From Oceanobacillus timonensis (GTDB lineage: Bacteria; Bacillota; Bacilli; Bacillales; Amphibacillaceae), in contig NZ_LT800497.1 of NCBI RefSeq assembly GCF_900166635.1, positions 782,303-846,302 of the forward strand: DNA of 64,000 nt, written 5' to 3'. Shown here piece after piece: positions 44,945 through 54,443 of the stretch; the first letter of the stretch is position 1, and each line of letters opens with the position of its first letter. The notes beneath the pieces are model-generated. The model was not told the DNA's origin and searched no databases. It worked only from the letters and a program-made list of their open reading frames with translations. Made by a program: the position numbers and the translations under genes.

Positions 44945-47356
44945 TTGTCATATATAGGTAAGTCAATAAGAAGGGTTGAAGATAAACGCTTGGTTTCTGG
45001 AGAAGGGACGTACATTGATGATTTATCTCCATTATCAAATATACAACATGCCGCCATTCTTCGTAGTCCTCATGCCCATGCTGTTATTAAGAAAATTGAC
45101 GTGGAAGAGGCAAGAAAAACTCCGGGAGTCATTGGTGTAGTTGATGGACAACAAGTCAAACAATTAACACAGCCACTCCCTGTAGGGGTGAGTGCACCAC
45201 AAGCATATTATCCGATTGCTGTTGATAAAGTTCGCTATGTTGGAGAACCTGTTGTCGTGATCGTTGCGGAGAACAGATATATTGCAGAAGATGCGTTAGA
45301 AAAAATAAAAGTAGAGTATGAACCGCTTCAAACAGTTGTTCAAATTTCAGATGCGCTTTCAGAAGATTCTATACCATTACATGAAGAGGTTGGAAGTAAC
45401 ATTCTGAATGAACGTCATTTTGATTATGGTAATGTTGATCAAGCATTTGAAGATGCCAATTACATCATAAAAAGGAAGTTTGAGTTTCCGAAAGTAAACG
45501 CAACTCCAGTTGAAAATTATGGAGTTATCGCCGATTACACAAGCAGTGAAGAAAACTATACGATTTGGTCTAACTTCCATGGCCCTTTTACCCTTCATTC
45601 TGTTATGAAGGCAGCACTGAATGTCCCAAGTAATCAACTTCGAATTATTACACCGAAAGATATTGGGGGAAGTTACGGGATTAAATCAGGTGTTTACCCA
45701 TACATGGTCCTCATAGCAGTTGTTTCAAGAATTGTCGGTGTTCCAGTGAAATGGATTGAAGATAGACAGGAACATTTAATGGCAAGTTCCAGTGGTACAG
45801 ATCGTGTCACATGGGTTGAAGCAGCAGTGAAGAACAATGGAACAATTTTAGGTCTTAAGATGAAATATGCTGATAATGTTGGTGCTTATATCCGTGCGCC
45901 GGAACCAGCATCACTATATCGGAATCATTCTAATATTACTGGTGCTTACCGAATTCAAAATGTCCGATTAGAGGCAATTGCAGTTACAACGAATAAATCA
46001 CCGACAGGACTTATTCGAGGATATGGTGGTCCGCAACATTATTTCCCGCTAGAGCGAATGATACAAATTATTTCCGAGGAATTAAATATCGATGTTGTTG
46101 AAGTGGTGGAAAGAAACTTAATTCAAAAAGATGAATTCCCATATCTAACTGCTTCAGGTGGGATGTATGATAGTGGTGATTATCATACAGCATTGCAATT
46201 AGCATTGGATTCTATTAATTATAAAGATTTTAAGAAAAAACAAAAGGAAGGTTGGAAACAAGGAAAATATTTAGGTATTGGTTTTGCTAGTATTGTAGAA
46301 CCCTCTGGGTCGAATATGGGATATGTCACTTTGGCGTTAACACCGGAGGAAAGAGCAAAAGGACTTCCAAAATCTGGAGCTGCAGAGGGGGCGACCGTAT
46401 CAATTGACCCAATGGGTGGTATCACTGTTCGAATTAGTACAGTACCTACAGGGCAAGGGCATGAAACAGTTGCAGCGCAAATCGTTGCAGATACGCTTGG
46501 AGTTGAGTCAAGTATGGTAAAAGTAATTGCGGAGCTTGATACTTCAACAAGTCCCTGGACAGTAGCTTCAGGAAGTTATTCCAGTCGCTTTGCTCCTATT
46601 GGTTCAAGTGCCATTTATTTAGCTGCACATAAAGTAAAAACAAAACTACTAAAAATTGCAGCGAAGCAATTAGAAACAACTGTAGAAGAATTAACAATGG
46701 GAAATGGAAAAGTGTATAAAGAATCGAATCCAGGGATTAGTATTTCTCTAAAACGATTGATCGGTACAACGCACTGGAATCCAGAAGTACTACCAGAGGG
46801 TCTAGAACCTGGACTTCATGAATCCGCTTTTTATACTTTACCAGAGGCTAAGGCACCAACGGAATTAGATACTGTGAATGGATCTGTCACCTATGGATTT
46901 GTTTTTGATGCTGTGAAGGTGGAAGTTGATATTAATACTGGAGAAGTAAAAATATTAGACTATTTCACAGTTCACGATGCTGGTAAACTTTTAAATCCTA
47001 AAATCGCAAATGGACAGATTCTTGGGGGACTTACCCATGGTTTAGGAGCAGCAATCTATGAAAACCTAGTCTATGACAAAAATGGCCAGTTACTCACTGG
47101 AAGCTTCATGGATTATCTCGTTCCAACTGCAACGGAAATACCAAATATTACAATTAAGCATATTGAAACACCATCACCACTGACAGTTCTTGGTGCAAAG
47201 GGACTTGGTGAAGGAAATACAATGAGTGCACCAGCAGTTATTGCCAATGCTGTAACGGATGCACTAAAACCACTAGGGGTTACGATTGAGCAGTTACCTC
47301 TATCACCAGATTATATTTGGAATAAAATTCACAAAAAGAAAATAGTGGAAGTATAG
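44945..47356 (+). CDS. Molybdenum hydroxylase large subunit (xanthine dehydrogenase/CoxL family)
   Basis: An 803-residue molybdopterin-binding subunit. It starts with IGKSIRRVEDKRLVSGEGTYIDD, typical of CoxL-like enzymes, and has PLPVG and VRYVGEPVVVIVA in the first domain. The active-site loop reads GLIRGYGGPQHYF, lacking the AYXCSFR motif of true CO dehydrogenase (form I), so CO oxidation is unlikely. The catalytic glutamate is in GAKGLGEGNTMS near residue 758. TTG start with AAAGGAGG at 7 nt. It forms a heterotrimer with the FAD and iron-sulfur subunits encoded downstream and hydroxylates a carbon next to a heteroatom or a CoA-thioester ring; the substrate is not readable. Confidence 0.9.
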   Translation: MSYIGKSIRRVEDKRLVSGEGTYIDDLSPLSNIQHAAILRSPHAHAVIKKIDVEEARKTPGVIGVVDGQQVKQLTQPLPVGVSAPQAYYPIAVDKVRYVGEPVVVIVAENRYIAEDALEKIKVEYEPLQTVVQISDALSEDSIPLHEEVGSNILNERHFDYGNVDQAFEDANYIIKRKFEFPKVNATPVENYGVIADYTSSEENYTIWSNFHGPFTLHSVMKAALNVPSNQLRIITPKDIGGSYGIKSGVYPYMVLIAVVSRIVGVPVKWIEDRQEHLMASSSGTDRVTWVEAAVKNNGTILGLKMKYADNVGAYIRAPEPASLYRNHSNITGAYRIQNVRLEAIAVTTNKSPTGLIRGYGGPQHYFPLERMIQIISEELNIDVVEVVERNLIQKDEFPYLTASGGMYDSGDYHTALQLALDSINYKDFKKKQKEGWKQGKYLGIGFASIVEPSGSNMGYVTLALTPEERAKGLPKSGAAEGATVSIDPMGGITVRISTVPTGQGHETVAAQIVADTLGVESSMVKVIAELDTSTSPWTVASGSYSSRFAPIGSSAIYLAAHKVKTKLLKIAAKQLETTVEELTMGNGKVYKESNPGISISLKRLIGTTHWNPEVLPEGLEPGLHESAFYTLPEAKAPTELDTVNGSVTYGFVFDAVKVEVDINTGEVKILDYFTVHDAGKLLNPKIANGQILGGLTHGLGAAIYENLVYDKNGQLLTGSFMDYLVPTATEIPNITIKHIETPSPLTVLGAKGLGEGNTMSAPAVIANAVTDALKPLGVTIEQLPLSPDYIWNKIHKKKIVEV

Positions 47357-47372
47357 AATAGGAGGGTATTCA

Positions 47373-47840
47373 ATGGATGGAAAAGGAAGTATCAAGCTAC
47401 AAGGAAATAAAGAAACAGTTTTCGCAAGCCTATTGAACCCAGAAGTATTGAAGAATTGCATTATGGGTTGTAAAGAACTTAATCAACAAGAAGAGAATGT
47501 ATACCAAGTAGATTTATCTGTTGGGGTGGCAGCGGTTAAGGGAAAATACGATGCAACGATTCGTTTAGCAGACGTAGAGGCTCCGAAAAGTTATCGATTA
47601 ATCGTACATGGCGAAGGGGGACCAGGATTTGTTGATGCGGAAGCAGAAATCCAGCTAGTAACAGTTGAAAACAATATAACGGAATTAAATTATACGTATG
47701 AAGCTCAAGTTGGCGGGAAAGTAGCTTCTATTGGTCAAAGGATGCTAAGTGGAGTAGCAAAGTTAATCATTAACGATTTCTTTAAGAAAGTGAAAAAAGA
47801 ATTAGAAAAAGTGAGTAACATGGAAGGAGAACTTCGCTAA
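47373..47840 (+). CDS. CoxG-like SRPBCC-family protein
   Basis: A 155-residue protein of the CO dehydrogenase subunit G (CoxG) type, START/SRPBCC fold. KLQGNKETVFASLLNPEVLKNCIMGCKEL is the family start and GPGFVDAEAEIQL and YEAQVGGKVASIGQRML follow. CoxG proteins help attach or mature molybdenum hydroxylases and bind a hydrophobic ligand such as quinone. GGAGGG lies upstream. Its stop overlaps the FAD-subunit start by 1 bp (TAATG). Confidence 0.88.
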   Translation: MDGKGSIKLQGNKETVFASLLNPEVLKNCIMGCKELNQQEENVYQVDLSVGVAAVKGKYDATIRLADVEAPKSYRLIVHGEGGPGFVDAEAEIQLVTVENNITELNYTYEAQVGGKVASIGQRMLSGVAKLIINDFFKKVKKELEKVSNMEGELR

Positions 47841-48721
47841 TGAAACCAGCAGCCTTTTCCTATTTATGTCCATCAACGATAGAAGAAGCGATGGATCTAT
47901 TAACTGAATATGGAGACGAAGGTAAAATTATTGCCGGTGGTCAAAGTTTTGTTCCTATTTTAAATATGCGCATGTCAGAGCCTGAATATTTAATTGACAT
48001 TCACCTATTAAAGGAGCTAGAGGGAATACGGTTAGAAGACAACGTCATAAAAATTGGCGCATTGACAACACAACGAAATTTAGAAGAAAGTGTGCTGATT
48101 AAAGAAAATTTTCCAGTTCTTGAGCAAGCAGTTAAGTTTATTGGCCATGTTCAAACAAGGAATAGGGGAACCGTAGGAGGTAGTGTAGCGCATGCAGATC
48201 CAAGTGCGGAATTACCACTATCTTTCCTTGCACTAAATGCAGAAATCATAGTGCAAAGTGCTAGCGATACAAGAACGGCTGATATTAATGAATTTTTCTT
48301 GACGTATTTAACAACAGATATGATGCCAGATGAGATTTTAACAGAAATTCGTGTACCAATCCAGCAGCCGAAAGGGTATGCCTTTGAAGAATTTAGTAGA
48401 AGACATGGTGATTTTGCATTGGTTTCAGTTGTTTGTCTTTTATCTATAGATAATGACGCAAAAATTGATTCTGTACGACTTGTGTTAGGCGGAATTGATG
48501 CAGTCCCTGTTTTGGCTGATGAAGCAATGGATTTTCTTATTGGAAAAGAACCTACTGAAAAAGTGTTAGAAGAAGCAGCAGAATTAGCCATCGAAAATGC
48601 TGACCCAGATGAAGATTTGCATGCATCTATTGATTATCGCTTACATCTAGCGAAGACACTAACGAAAAAAGCAATACAAAAAGCTTATAACATGGAGATA
48701 GGGGGGAGGAATAATGGTTGA
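47840..48721 (+). CDS. Molybdenum hydroxylase FAD-binding subunit (CoxM type)
   Basis: A 293-residue flavin subunit. FAD-binding motifs are KIIAGGQSFVPILNMRM near residue 30 and RNRGTVGGSVAHADPSAELP near residue 102; the C-terminal CO-dehydrogenase flavoprotein domain has SVVCLLSID and VLGGIDAVPV. It transfers electrons from the iron-sulfur clusters to NAD, quinone or another acceptor. Start overlaps the CoxG-like stop and the end overlaps the next gene by 8 bp. Confidence 0.9.
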   Translation: MKPAAFSYLCPSTIEEAMDLLTEYGDEGKIIAGGQSFVPILNMRMSEPEYLIDIHLLKELEGIRLEDNVIKIGALTTQRNLEESVLIKENFPVLEQAVKFIGHVQTRNRGTVGGSVAHADPSAELPLSFLALNAEIIVQSASDTRTADINEFFLTYLTTDMMPDEILTEIRVPIQQPKGYAFEEFSRRHGDFALVSVVCLLSIDNDAKIDSVRLVLGGIDAVPVLADEAMDFLIGKEPTEKVLEEAAELAIENADPDEDLHASIDYRLHLAKTLTKKAIQKAYNMEIGGRNNG

Positions 48722-49208
48722 AATTGTTCAAGATCAAAGGGCTAAAGTTAGTTTAACAATCAATGGGAGAGTAGTAGAAAAATATGTAGAGCCACGAAGG
48801 TTACTAAGTGATTTTATTCGTGAAGACCTTGCACTTACAGGTACCCATGTAGGCTGTGAACACGGTGTCTGTGGATCTTGTACTATCCTATTTAATGGAT
48901 CTGCGGTAAGAAGTTGTCTTATGTTTACCGTACAAGCAGATGGTTCAGAGATAAAAACTATCGAAGGTTTATTTGAAAATGGAGAAATGAGTTCATTACA
49001 AGAGGCGTTTATTGAATCACATGGTTTGCAATGTGGATTCTGTACACCAGGAATTTTAATGTCAGCTTATGAAATTTTACAAAGTGATACAAGACCATCA
49101 AAAAAAGAAATAAAAGAAATACTCTCAGGACATTTGTGCCGTTGCACAGGATATGAGGGAATCATTGAGGCAATTGAAAAAGCATTTGATAGGAAAAGTA
49201 AGGAGTGA
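48714..49208 (+). CDS. Molybdenum hydroxylase [2Fe-2S] subunit (CoxS type)
   Basis: A 164-residue iron-sulfur subunit carrying two clusters. The plant-ferredoxin-like cluster motif is GCEHGVCGSCTILFNG with a later Cys in VRSC (about residues 45-68). The second is CGFCTPGIL and HLCRCTGYEGI (about 105-145). It passes electrons from the molybdenum site to FAD. It shares an 8-bp overlap with the FAD-subunit gene, and the ribosome site of the following CoA ligase lies at its end. Confidence 0.92.
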   Translation: MVEIVQDQRAKVSLTINGRVVEKYVEPRRLLSDFIREDLALTGTHVGCEHGVCGSCTILFNGSAVRSCLMFTVQADGSEIKTIEGLFENGEMSSLQEAFIESHGLQCGFCTPGILMSAYEILQSDTRPSKKEIKEILSGHLCRCTGYEGIIEAIEKAFDRKSKE

Positions 49209-49213
49209 AAAAT

Positions 49214-50761
49214 GTGAATCTTGGAAATATGTTTGAGTTTTCAGTAAAACGTTTCCCTGAAAACACTGCAATTGTAGAAGAAAATAAAAGGTATACTTAT
49301 CGAGAATTTAATAGCCAAATCAATAAGTTAGCCGTATCCTTACAAGAATCTGGCATTGAAAAAGGAGACCGTGTCGTAATTATTTTAAAAAACCGACTAG
49401 AAACAGTTGCACTTTATTGGGCTATTCAAAAAATTGGTGCGGTGTTTACTCCAATTAATTTTCGATTATCCACAGATGAAGTTGCATATTGTGTCAACAA
49501 TGCAGAAGCAAAGGCAGTTATTTATGAACCAATTAGTGAAGAGGTTGTATTACAATCTAACTTTATTAAAAAACCGATACTTGTTAGTATTTTGGGAGCT
49601 AAAGGTGGTGACATAACATACGAGGAAATGCTCCAACAAGAGAATGAAGATTATGATGTGCCGTATATTGACATGAATGATATATGTCTCATGTTGTATA
49701 CATCAGGAACAACTGGAAAACCAAAAGGAGTTCCACGCTCTCATATGAATGAGTATAGTGCTGCAACTGCACACATTATTCAAAATAATTATACTAAACA
49801 TGAAAGCACGATAGGCGCAATGCCGCTTTACCACACCATGGGTATGCGTTCCTTAGTGACCATGGGGCTTTTAAATGGGAAGTTTGTTATGACACCTGAT
49901 TACAATGTGGAAAATACGTTAAAAGTACTAGATAAAGAAAAAATTACTTGTGTTTATCTTATTCCAACAATTTTTCATGATATTATACATCACAAAGATT
50001 TTGATGAGTTCAATTTGCGAAATCTTAAGAAAATTGGCTATGCAGGTGCCGCAATGACAACTGAGCTAACGGAAAAATGTTTCGAAAAATTCAAACCGGA
50101 AGTATTTGTAAATCACTATGGAAGTACAGAAGTATATACGTTCTCTATTTGTGATTATTTGGATAAGAAACCAGGTTGTGCTGGAAAACCAGGGTTTCAT
50201 CAAGAATTACGTTTGATTAAACCAGATCCTGAAGGAAATGCTGATCCAAACGATTTAGTTCCTATAGGTGAACCAGGAGAAATTATTGTAAATATCGATT
50301 CACTAGAGGCTTTCAAAGGTTATTGGAACCGACCAGATACGAATAAAAAAGCGATTAGATCTGGTTGGTACTTCACCGGTGATATGGGGGTTCTTGATGA
50401 AGATGAGGACTTAAATGTTGTTGGTAGAGTAGATGACATGATAATTTCTGGAGGGGAAAATATCCACCCATTAGAGGTGGAAAACGTACTAGCTGGACAT
50501 CCAGAAGTATTGGAAGTAACGATTGTTGGAATTACAGATAGTCACTGGGGTGAAAAAGTAGTTGCTTATATTGTAAGCGGTAGCAAAAATTTAACTTCAG
50601 AGGAACTTGATATTTATTGCAAAAATTCGAATAACCTAGCTAATTTTAAACGTCCAAAAGAATATCGTTTTGTGAAAGAAATACCGAAGAGTCCAGTTGG
50701 TAAAATTTTAAGAAGAATTTTAAAAGATACCTATCAAGGGGAAATAAAGGAGAGTGTATAA
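49214..50761 (+). CDS. Acyl-CoA ligase (AMP-binding family), copy 2
   Basis: A 515-residue adenylate-forming ligase. P-loop YTSGTTGKPKGVPRSH, A5 YGSTEVYT, A7 YFTGDMG, A8 GRVDDMIISGGENIHPLEVE and the catalytic lysine in KSPVGKILRR. GTG at 49214, 8 nt after AAGGAG, reproduces the N-terminus of the paralogue at 37823; the two clearly share ancestry across their length. It is cotranscribed with the hydroxylase and a crotonase, so it probably makes the CoA thioester that the hydroxylase attacks, as furoyl-CoA synthetase does in furoate degraders. Confidence 0.88.
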   Translation: MNLGNMFEFSVKRFPENTAIVEENKRYTYREFNSQINKLAVSLQESGIEKGDRVVIILKNRLETVALYWAIQKIGAVFTPINFRLSTDEVAYCVNNAEAKAVIYEPISEEVVLQSNFIKKPILVSILGAKGGDITYEEMLQQENEDYDVPYIDMNDICLMLYTSGTTGKPKGVPRSHMNEYSAATAHIIQNNYTKHESTIGAMPLYHTMGMRSLVTMGLLNGKFVMTPDYNVENTLKVLDKEKITCVYLIPTIFHDIIHHKDFDEFNLRNLKKIGYAGAAMTTELTEKCFEKFKPEVFVNHYGSTEVYTFSICDYLDKKPGCAGKPGFHQELRLIKPDPEGNADPNDLVPIGEPGEIIVNIDSLEAFKGYWNRPDTNKKAIRSGWYFTGDMGVLDEDEDLNVVGRVDDMIISGGENIHPLEVENVLAGHPEVLEVTIVGITDSHWGEKVVAYIVSGSKNLTSEELDIYCKNSNNLANFKRPKEYRFVKEIPKSPVGKILRRILKDTYQGEIKESV

Positions 50762-50762
50762 C

Positions 50763-51557
50763 ATGGTTAACAGTATAGTACAGGAATGGGATCATATTAC
50801 GGTTGAAAAAAATGTGGAGGAGAAAACAGCAACAATCACATTAGATCGCCCTGAAAAAATGAATACGCTTAGCTTTATTGCACGATCACATTTATCGCAG
50901 ATTTTTGATATTTTAAACAATGATGATGATGTAAAAGTTATATTAATAAAAGGTGCTGGTGAAAAAGCATTTACTTCAGGGGGGGACATTGCTCAATTTA
51001 TGGAAAGACATCCAGTAGAACTTTCCGAGCTCCATGTCAATGTTGCCGCACCGGAACGCTCTCCCAAACCAGTAATCGCTCAACTTCAAGGATATACATT
51101 CGGAGTGGGGCTAGAAATTGCTTTGGCATGTGATTTTCGTGTAGCTGCAGATAATACATTACTTGCATTGCCAGAAATTAATATAGGAATGATCCCAGGA
51201 AGTGGTGGTTCTCAGCGAGTAACAAAAATTGCAGGAATTGGAAGAGCGAAAGATATGATCTTACGTGGTAGAAGAGTTCCTGCTCACGAGGCGCATAACT
51301 GGGGGTTAGTAACAGCGGTAACAAGTTCTGAAAACCTAGAAGAAGAAACCAATAAAATTGTAAAAGATTTAACCTCCAAGTCACCAATGACATTGAAAGT
51401 ATTAAAACGAGTACTTAATACAGCACAAGATTCGTCACTAAGTACTGGAATGGAAATTGAAGGGTTTGCATACGGAATGCTTCGTTCAACAGAAGATTTT
51501 AATGAAGGCGTTCAAGCTTTCGAGAATAAAGAGAAACCAAAATTTAAGGGGAAATAA
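50763..51557 (+). CDS. Enoyl-CoA hydratase/isomerase-family protein
   Basis: A 264-residue crotonase-fold enzyme acting on a CoA thioester. The first oxyanion segment is GAGEKAFTSGGDIAQF, the second GYTFGVGLEIALACDFRVA with one catalytic-type Glu, and LPEINIGMIPGSGGSQR supplies the second Glu, so both hydratase glutamates seem present. ATG at 50763 with AAGGAG upstream, directly after the ligase stop. In this operon it could hydrate the ring product or hydrolyse its CoA ester. Confidence 0.88.
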   Translation: MVNSIVQEWDHITVEKNVEEKTATITLDRPEKMNTLSFIARSHLSQIFDILNNDDDVKVILIKGAGEKAFTSGGDIAQFMERHPVELSELHVNVAAPERSPKPVIAQLQGYTFGVGLEIALACDFRVAADNTLLALPEINIGMIPGSGGSQRVTKIAGIGRAKDMILRGRRVPAHEAHNWGLVTAVTSSENLEEETNKIVKDLTSKSPMTLKVLKRVLNTAQDSSLSTGMEIEGFAYGMLRSTEDFNEGVQAFENKEKPKFKGK

Positions 51558-51685
51558 ACTACTGGATAAATAGTAAAAAACAAGTTAGGCAGGGAGAGTC
51601 TTTAACATGGATTTTCCCTTCCTTTAAAATAAAGGAATTTAGCATTTTGTTGACTGTTGTGAAATCGACAAAAGGGGAGAAATAG

Positions 51686-52933
51686 ATGAAATCAATCAGT
51701 AATAATTTTAAAAATGTTACGAAGTATCTTAATGAAAAAACTTTAAGTACTGGTATCCTTGCGACAATCTTTGGATGTACGGGCCCTGCATTAATAATTA
51801 TTGGTGGCGCAAGAGATGCAGGTCTAACAACAGAACAAATGATTTCATGGCTTTTCGCTGTTTACTTTTTTGGTAGTTTAATAGGAATTTACATGGCATT
51901 GAAGTATAAACAACCTATTGTTGGAGCCTATTCTATTCCTGGAGCAGTATTAGTTGCCGCGGGGTTACAGTCCTATTCATTGAATGAAATATCGGGTGCT
52001 TATTTAGCTGCTGGTATTATCGTATTAATATTAGGATTAAGTGGATTAATTGGAAAAATTATGAATTGGATTCCTGTTCCAATTGTCATGGCGATGATTG
52101 TGGGAGCAATGATTAAATTTGGTACGGATATGATTGTTTCCATACAGGGAGCACCGTTAATTGTTGGTGGGGCAATTGTAGCTTATTTGTTATCATCGCG
52201 GTTAATCCCAAAATTACCACCAATACTAATTGCATTTATTATTGGATGTATTTTAGCCGCCTTTACTGGTCAATTTCAAGTGGGAGAAATGCAAACTGGT
52301 TTAGCACTTCCTCAAATTTTGATGCCTGTGTTTAATATTGAAGCGATTATCTCTGTAGGTATTCCTTTAGCTTTATTAGTAATTGGTGCAGAAAACGCAC
52401 AGTCTATTGGTGTTCTAATGGCAGAAGGTTATAAACCACCAATAAATGCAATGACGATTATTAGTGGTATTGGTGGAATTGTAACATCTTTCTTTGGGGG
52501 GCATAATGCAAATATAGCTGGGCCCATGACAGCAATTTGTGCATCTGAAGAATCTGGTGACAAAGAGGGAAGATATGTTTCTGTTTTGGTCAACGGTATC
52601 TTATTTGGTATTTTTGGTTTAGTTGCCGGTATTGCCGTATCATTTGTGGTTGTATTACCAAGTGTACTAATTGCTACTGTTGCAGGGTTAGCAATGGTTG
52701 GTGTGCTTGTAGCATCCTTACAAACGGCCTTTACAGGGAAAAAGTTTCAAATTGGAGCATTCTTTTCACTAATTATTGCCATGTCTGGAATTAGTTTCTT
52801 TGGAGTAAGTTCTCCTTTTTGGGCTTTAATCGGCGGTGTACTTGTTTCTTTGATACTTGAGAATAAGGATTTTAATGTTGAATCTATAGGTGATGAAAAT
52901 AAACAAGAGGAGTTATCACAGATGGGTGTTTAA
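51686..52933 (+). CDS. BenE-family (benzoate/H+ symporter-like) transporter
   Basis: A 415-residue membrane protein with about 11-12 helices. IFGCTGPALIIIGGARDAGLT, GAYSIPGAVLVAAGL and FFGGHNANIAGPMTAICASEESG are the marks of the BenE family, proton symporters for benzoate and related aromatic acids. GGGGAG lies upstream. It is placed 128 bp after the crotonase gene with no visible terminator, so it most likely imports the acid that the two CoA ligases activate. Confidence 0.85.
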   Translation: MKSISNNFKNVTKYLNEKTLSTGILATIFGCTGPALIIIGGARDAGLTTEQMISWLFAVYFFGSLIGIYMALKYKQPIVGAYSIPGAVLVAAGLQSYSLNEISGAYLAAGIIVLILGLSGLIGKIMNWIPVPIVMAMIVGAMIKFGTDMIVSIQGAPLIVGGAIVAYLLSSRLIPKLPPILIAFIIGCILAAFTGQFQVGEMQTGLALPQILMPVFNIEAIISVGIPLALLVIGAENAQSIGVLMAEGYKPPINAMTIISGIGGIVTSFFGGHNANIAGPMTAICASEESGDKEGRYVSVLVNGILFGIFGLVAGIAVSFVVVLPSVLIATVAGLAMVGVLVASLQTAFTGKKFQIGAFFSLIIAMSGISFFGVSSPFWALIGGVLVSLILENKDFNVESIGDENKQEELSQMGV

Positions 52934-53420
52934 TATAAGTTACTTAAAAAATCATTAATTTCCTATGTGAGATATAAATTGCATTTTTGGCTAATATGGA
53001 AAATTAAAGAGCTTAAATAATCATCAAACCCAATTTTTGATATATATTTGCATAGAATCATAATTAGAACTAATTTTTCTTACCACTAACATACATTTAG
53101 CTTTGAGAAGTCGTTTCGTGTAAGCAAAAAGTTGTAGAAATAGCAGTGGAATAACACGAACCCAAAAGAATGTCACTGTAAATATTAATCATACAATGAT
53201 TGGAAACATTTATAAAATAGGTTGACGCAGTGCAAGCAAAGGTATGTTAAACGAAACCTTATGAAAGTGTTGTCGGCTAATTATTTCAGTAACACTGGAA
53301 AATATCTTTTTTTAAAAGATAACATGATGGAAAGAGAGGAAATGACATTTTTTAACGTTAAAGAGGATTGATTACTTTTATATTATTAGATAAACAGAGA
53401 AAAAGGAGAGATAAATCCGT
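52934..53420. other. Intergenic region between the transporter and moaA
   Basis: About 490 bp. TATCTTTT/AAAAGATA forms an 8-bp hairpin around TTT at 53303-53321, about 100 bp before moaA. No terminator, gene or recognisable riboswitch is seen; the region should contain the moa promoter. Confidence 0.5.
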
Positions 53421-54431
53421 ATGACAGTAATAACAGACAAATTTGGCCGTCCTATGAAGGATCTTCGTATCTCTGTTATTGATCGTTGTAATTTTAGATG
53501 TAGATATTGTATGCCAAAAGAAATATTTGGAAGAGACTTTGTATTTATGCCTAAAGAGCAACTATTAAGTTTTGAAGAAATAGAACATATTGCAAAGTTA
53601 TTTGTAGATTTAGGAATTAAAAAAATACGATTAACTGGTGGAGAACCATTACTCAGAAGAGACTTGCCTGTACTAATTGAAAAATTAGTGCGAATCGAAG
53701 GGGTAGAAGATATAGGTTTAACAACAAATGGCTCCTTACTTTTTAATATGGCACAAAAATTAAAAGACGCAGGGCTAAAACGTGTGAATGTAAGTTTAGA
53801 TGCATTGGATAATACGTTATTTAAATCGATTAATGATAGTGGTGTGGGTCCAGAAAAGATATTAAAGGGTATCGAAAAAGCCAAAGAAGTTGGCTTAGAA
53901 GTAAAAGTGAATATGGTCGTAAAAAAAGGTATGAATGACGAGGAAATTGTTCCAATGGCAATGTACTTTAAAGAACAAGGGATTGCATTAAGATATATTG
54001 AGTTTATGGATGTTGGTCAGTCAAATGGGTGGAACTTCAATAAAGTAGTAACCAAAAAAGAAATCTTCCAGGAGCTATCTAAACATTTCGAGATGGAAGC
54101 TGTAGATCCTGCATACGTAGGTGAAGTAGCCAAACGTTATCGTTATATTGGAACAAACACGGAAGTTGGATTTATCACATCGGTATCCAATTCTTTCTGT
54201 TCTAGTTGCACAAGAGCGAGAATTGCCGCAGATGGAAAAATGTACAACTGTCTATTTGCAGAAAATGGTTTTGATTTTCGTCAAAGCTTACGATCTAAGA
54301 AAACGGATGAAGAAATAAAAAAAGAAATCATGAGTATATGGAGTAACCGGACGGATCGCTATTCTGATGAGCGAACAGAAGAATCAGCTAAACATAAAAA
54401 GAAAATTGAGATGTCTTATATTGGTGGATAG
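53421..54431 (+). CDS. moaA: GTP 3',8-cyclase MoaA
   Basis: A 336-residue radical-SAM enzyme for the first step of molybdopterin synthesis, GTP to 3',8-cyclo-GTP. The N-terminal cluster cysteines are Cys23, Cys27 and Cys30 in CNFRCRYC. The C-terminal second cluster is [10 protein letters not shown] with a third Cys in MYNCLF, and the protein ends with the essential GlyGly (YIGG). AAAGGAGAG precedes the ATG. It opens a run of cofactor genes. Its partner MoaC is present here only as a fragment. Confidence 0.94.
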   Translation: MTVITDKFGRPMKDLRISVIDRCNFRCRYCMPKEIFGRDFVFMPKEQLLSFEEIEHIAKLFVDLGIKKIRLTGGEPLLRRDLPVLIEKLVRIEGVEDIGLTTNGSLLFNMAQKLKDAGLKRVNVSLDALDNTLFKSINDSGVGPEKILKGIEKAKEVGLEVKVNMVVKKGMNDEEIVPMAMYFKEQGIALRYIEFMDVGQSNGWNFNKVVTKKEIFQELSKHFEMEAVDPAYVGEVAKRYRYIGTNTEVGFITSVSNSFCSSCTRARIAADGKMYNCLFAENGFDFRQSLRSKKTDEEIKKEIMSIWSNRTDRYSDERTEESAKHKKKIEMSYIGG

Positions 54432-54443
54432 GAGAAATAAGTG

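Noticed and set aside
44945..47356. Aerobic CO dehydrogenase
   Set aside because: The gene set resembles coxLMSG, but the large subunit lacks the AYXCSFR loop of form I enzymes, and CoA ligases and an aromatic-acid permease surround it.
43861..49208. Purine catabolism (puc) operon
   Set aside because: MocA, XdhC and the three subunits resemble pucBACDE, but no purine permease, uricase, allantoinase or PucR is present.
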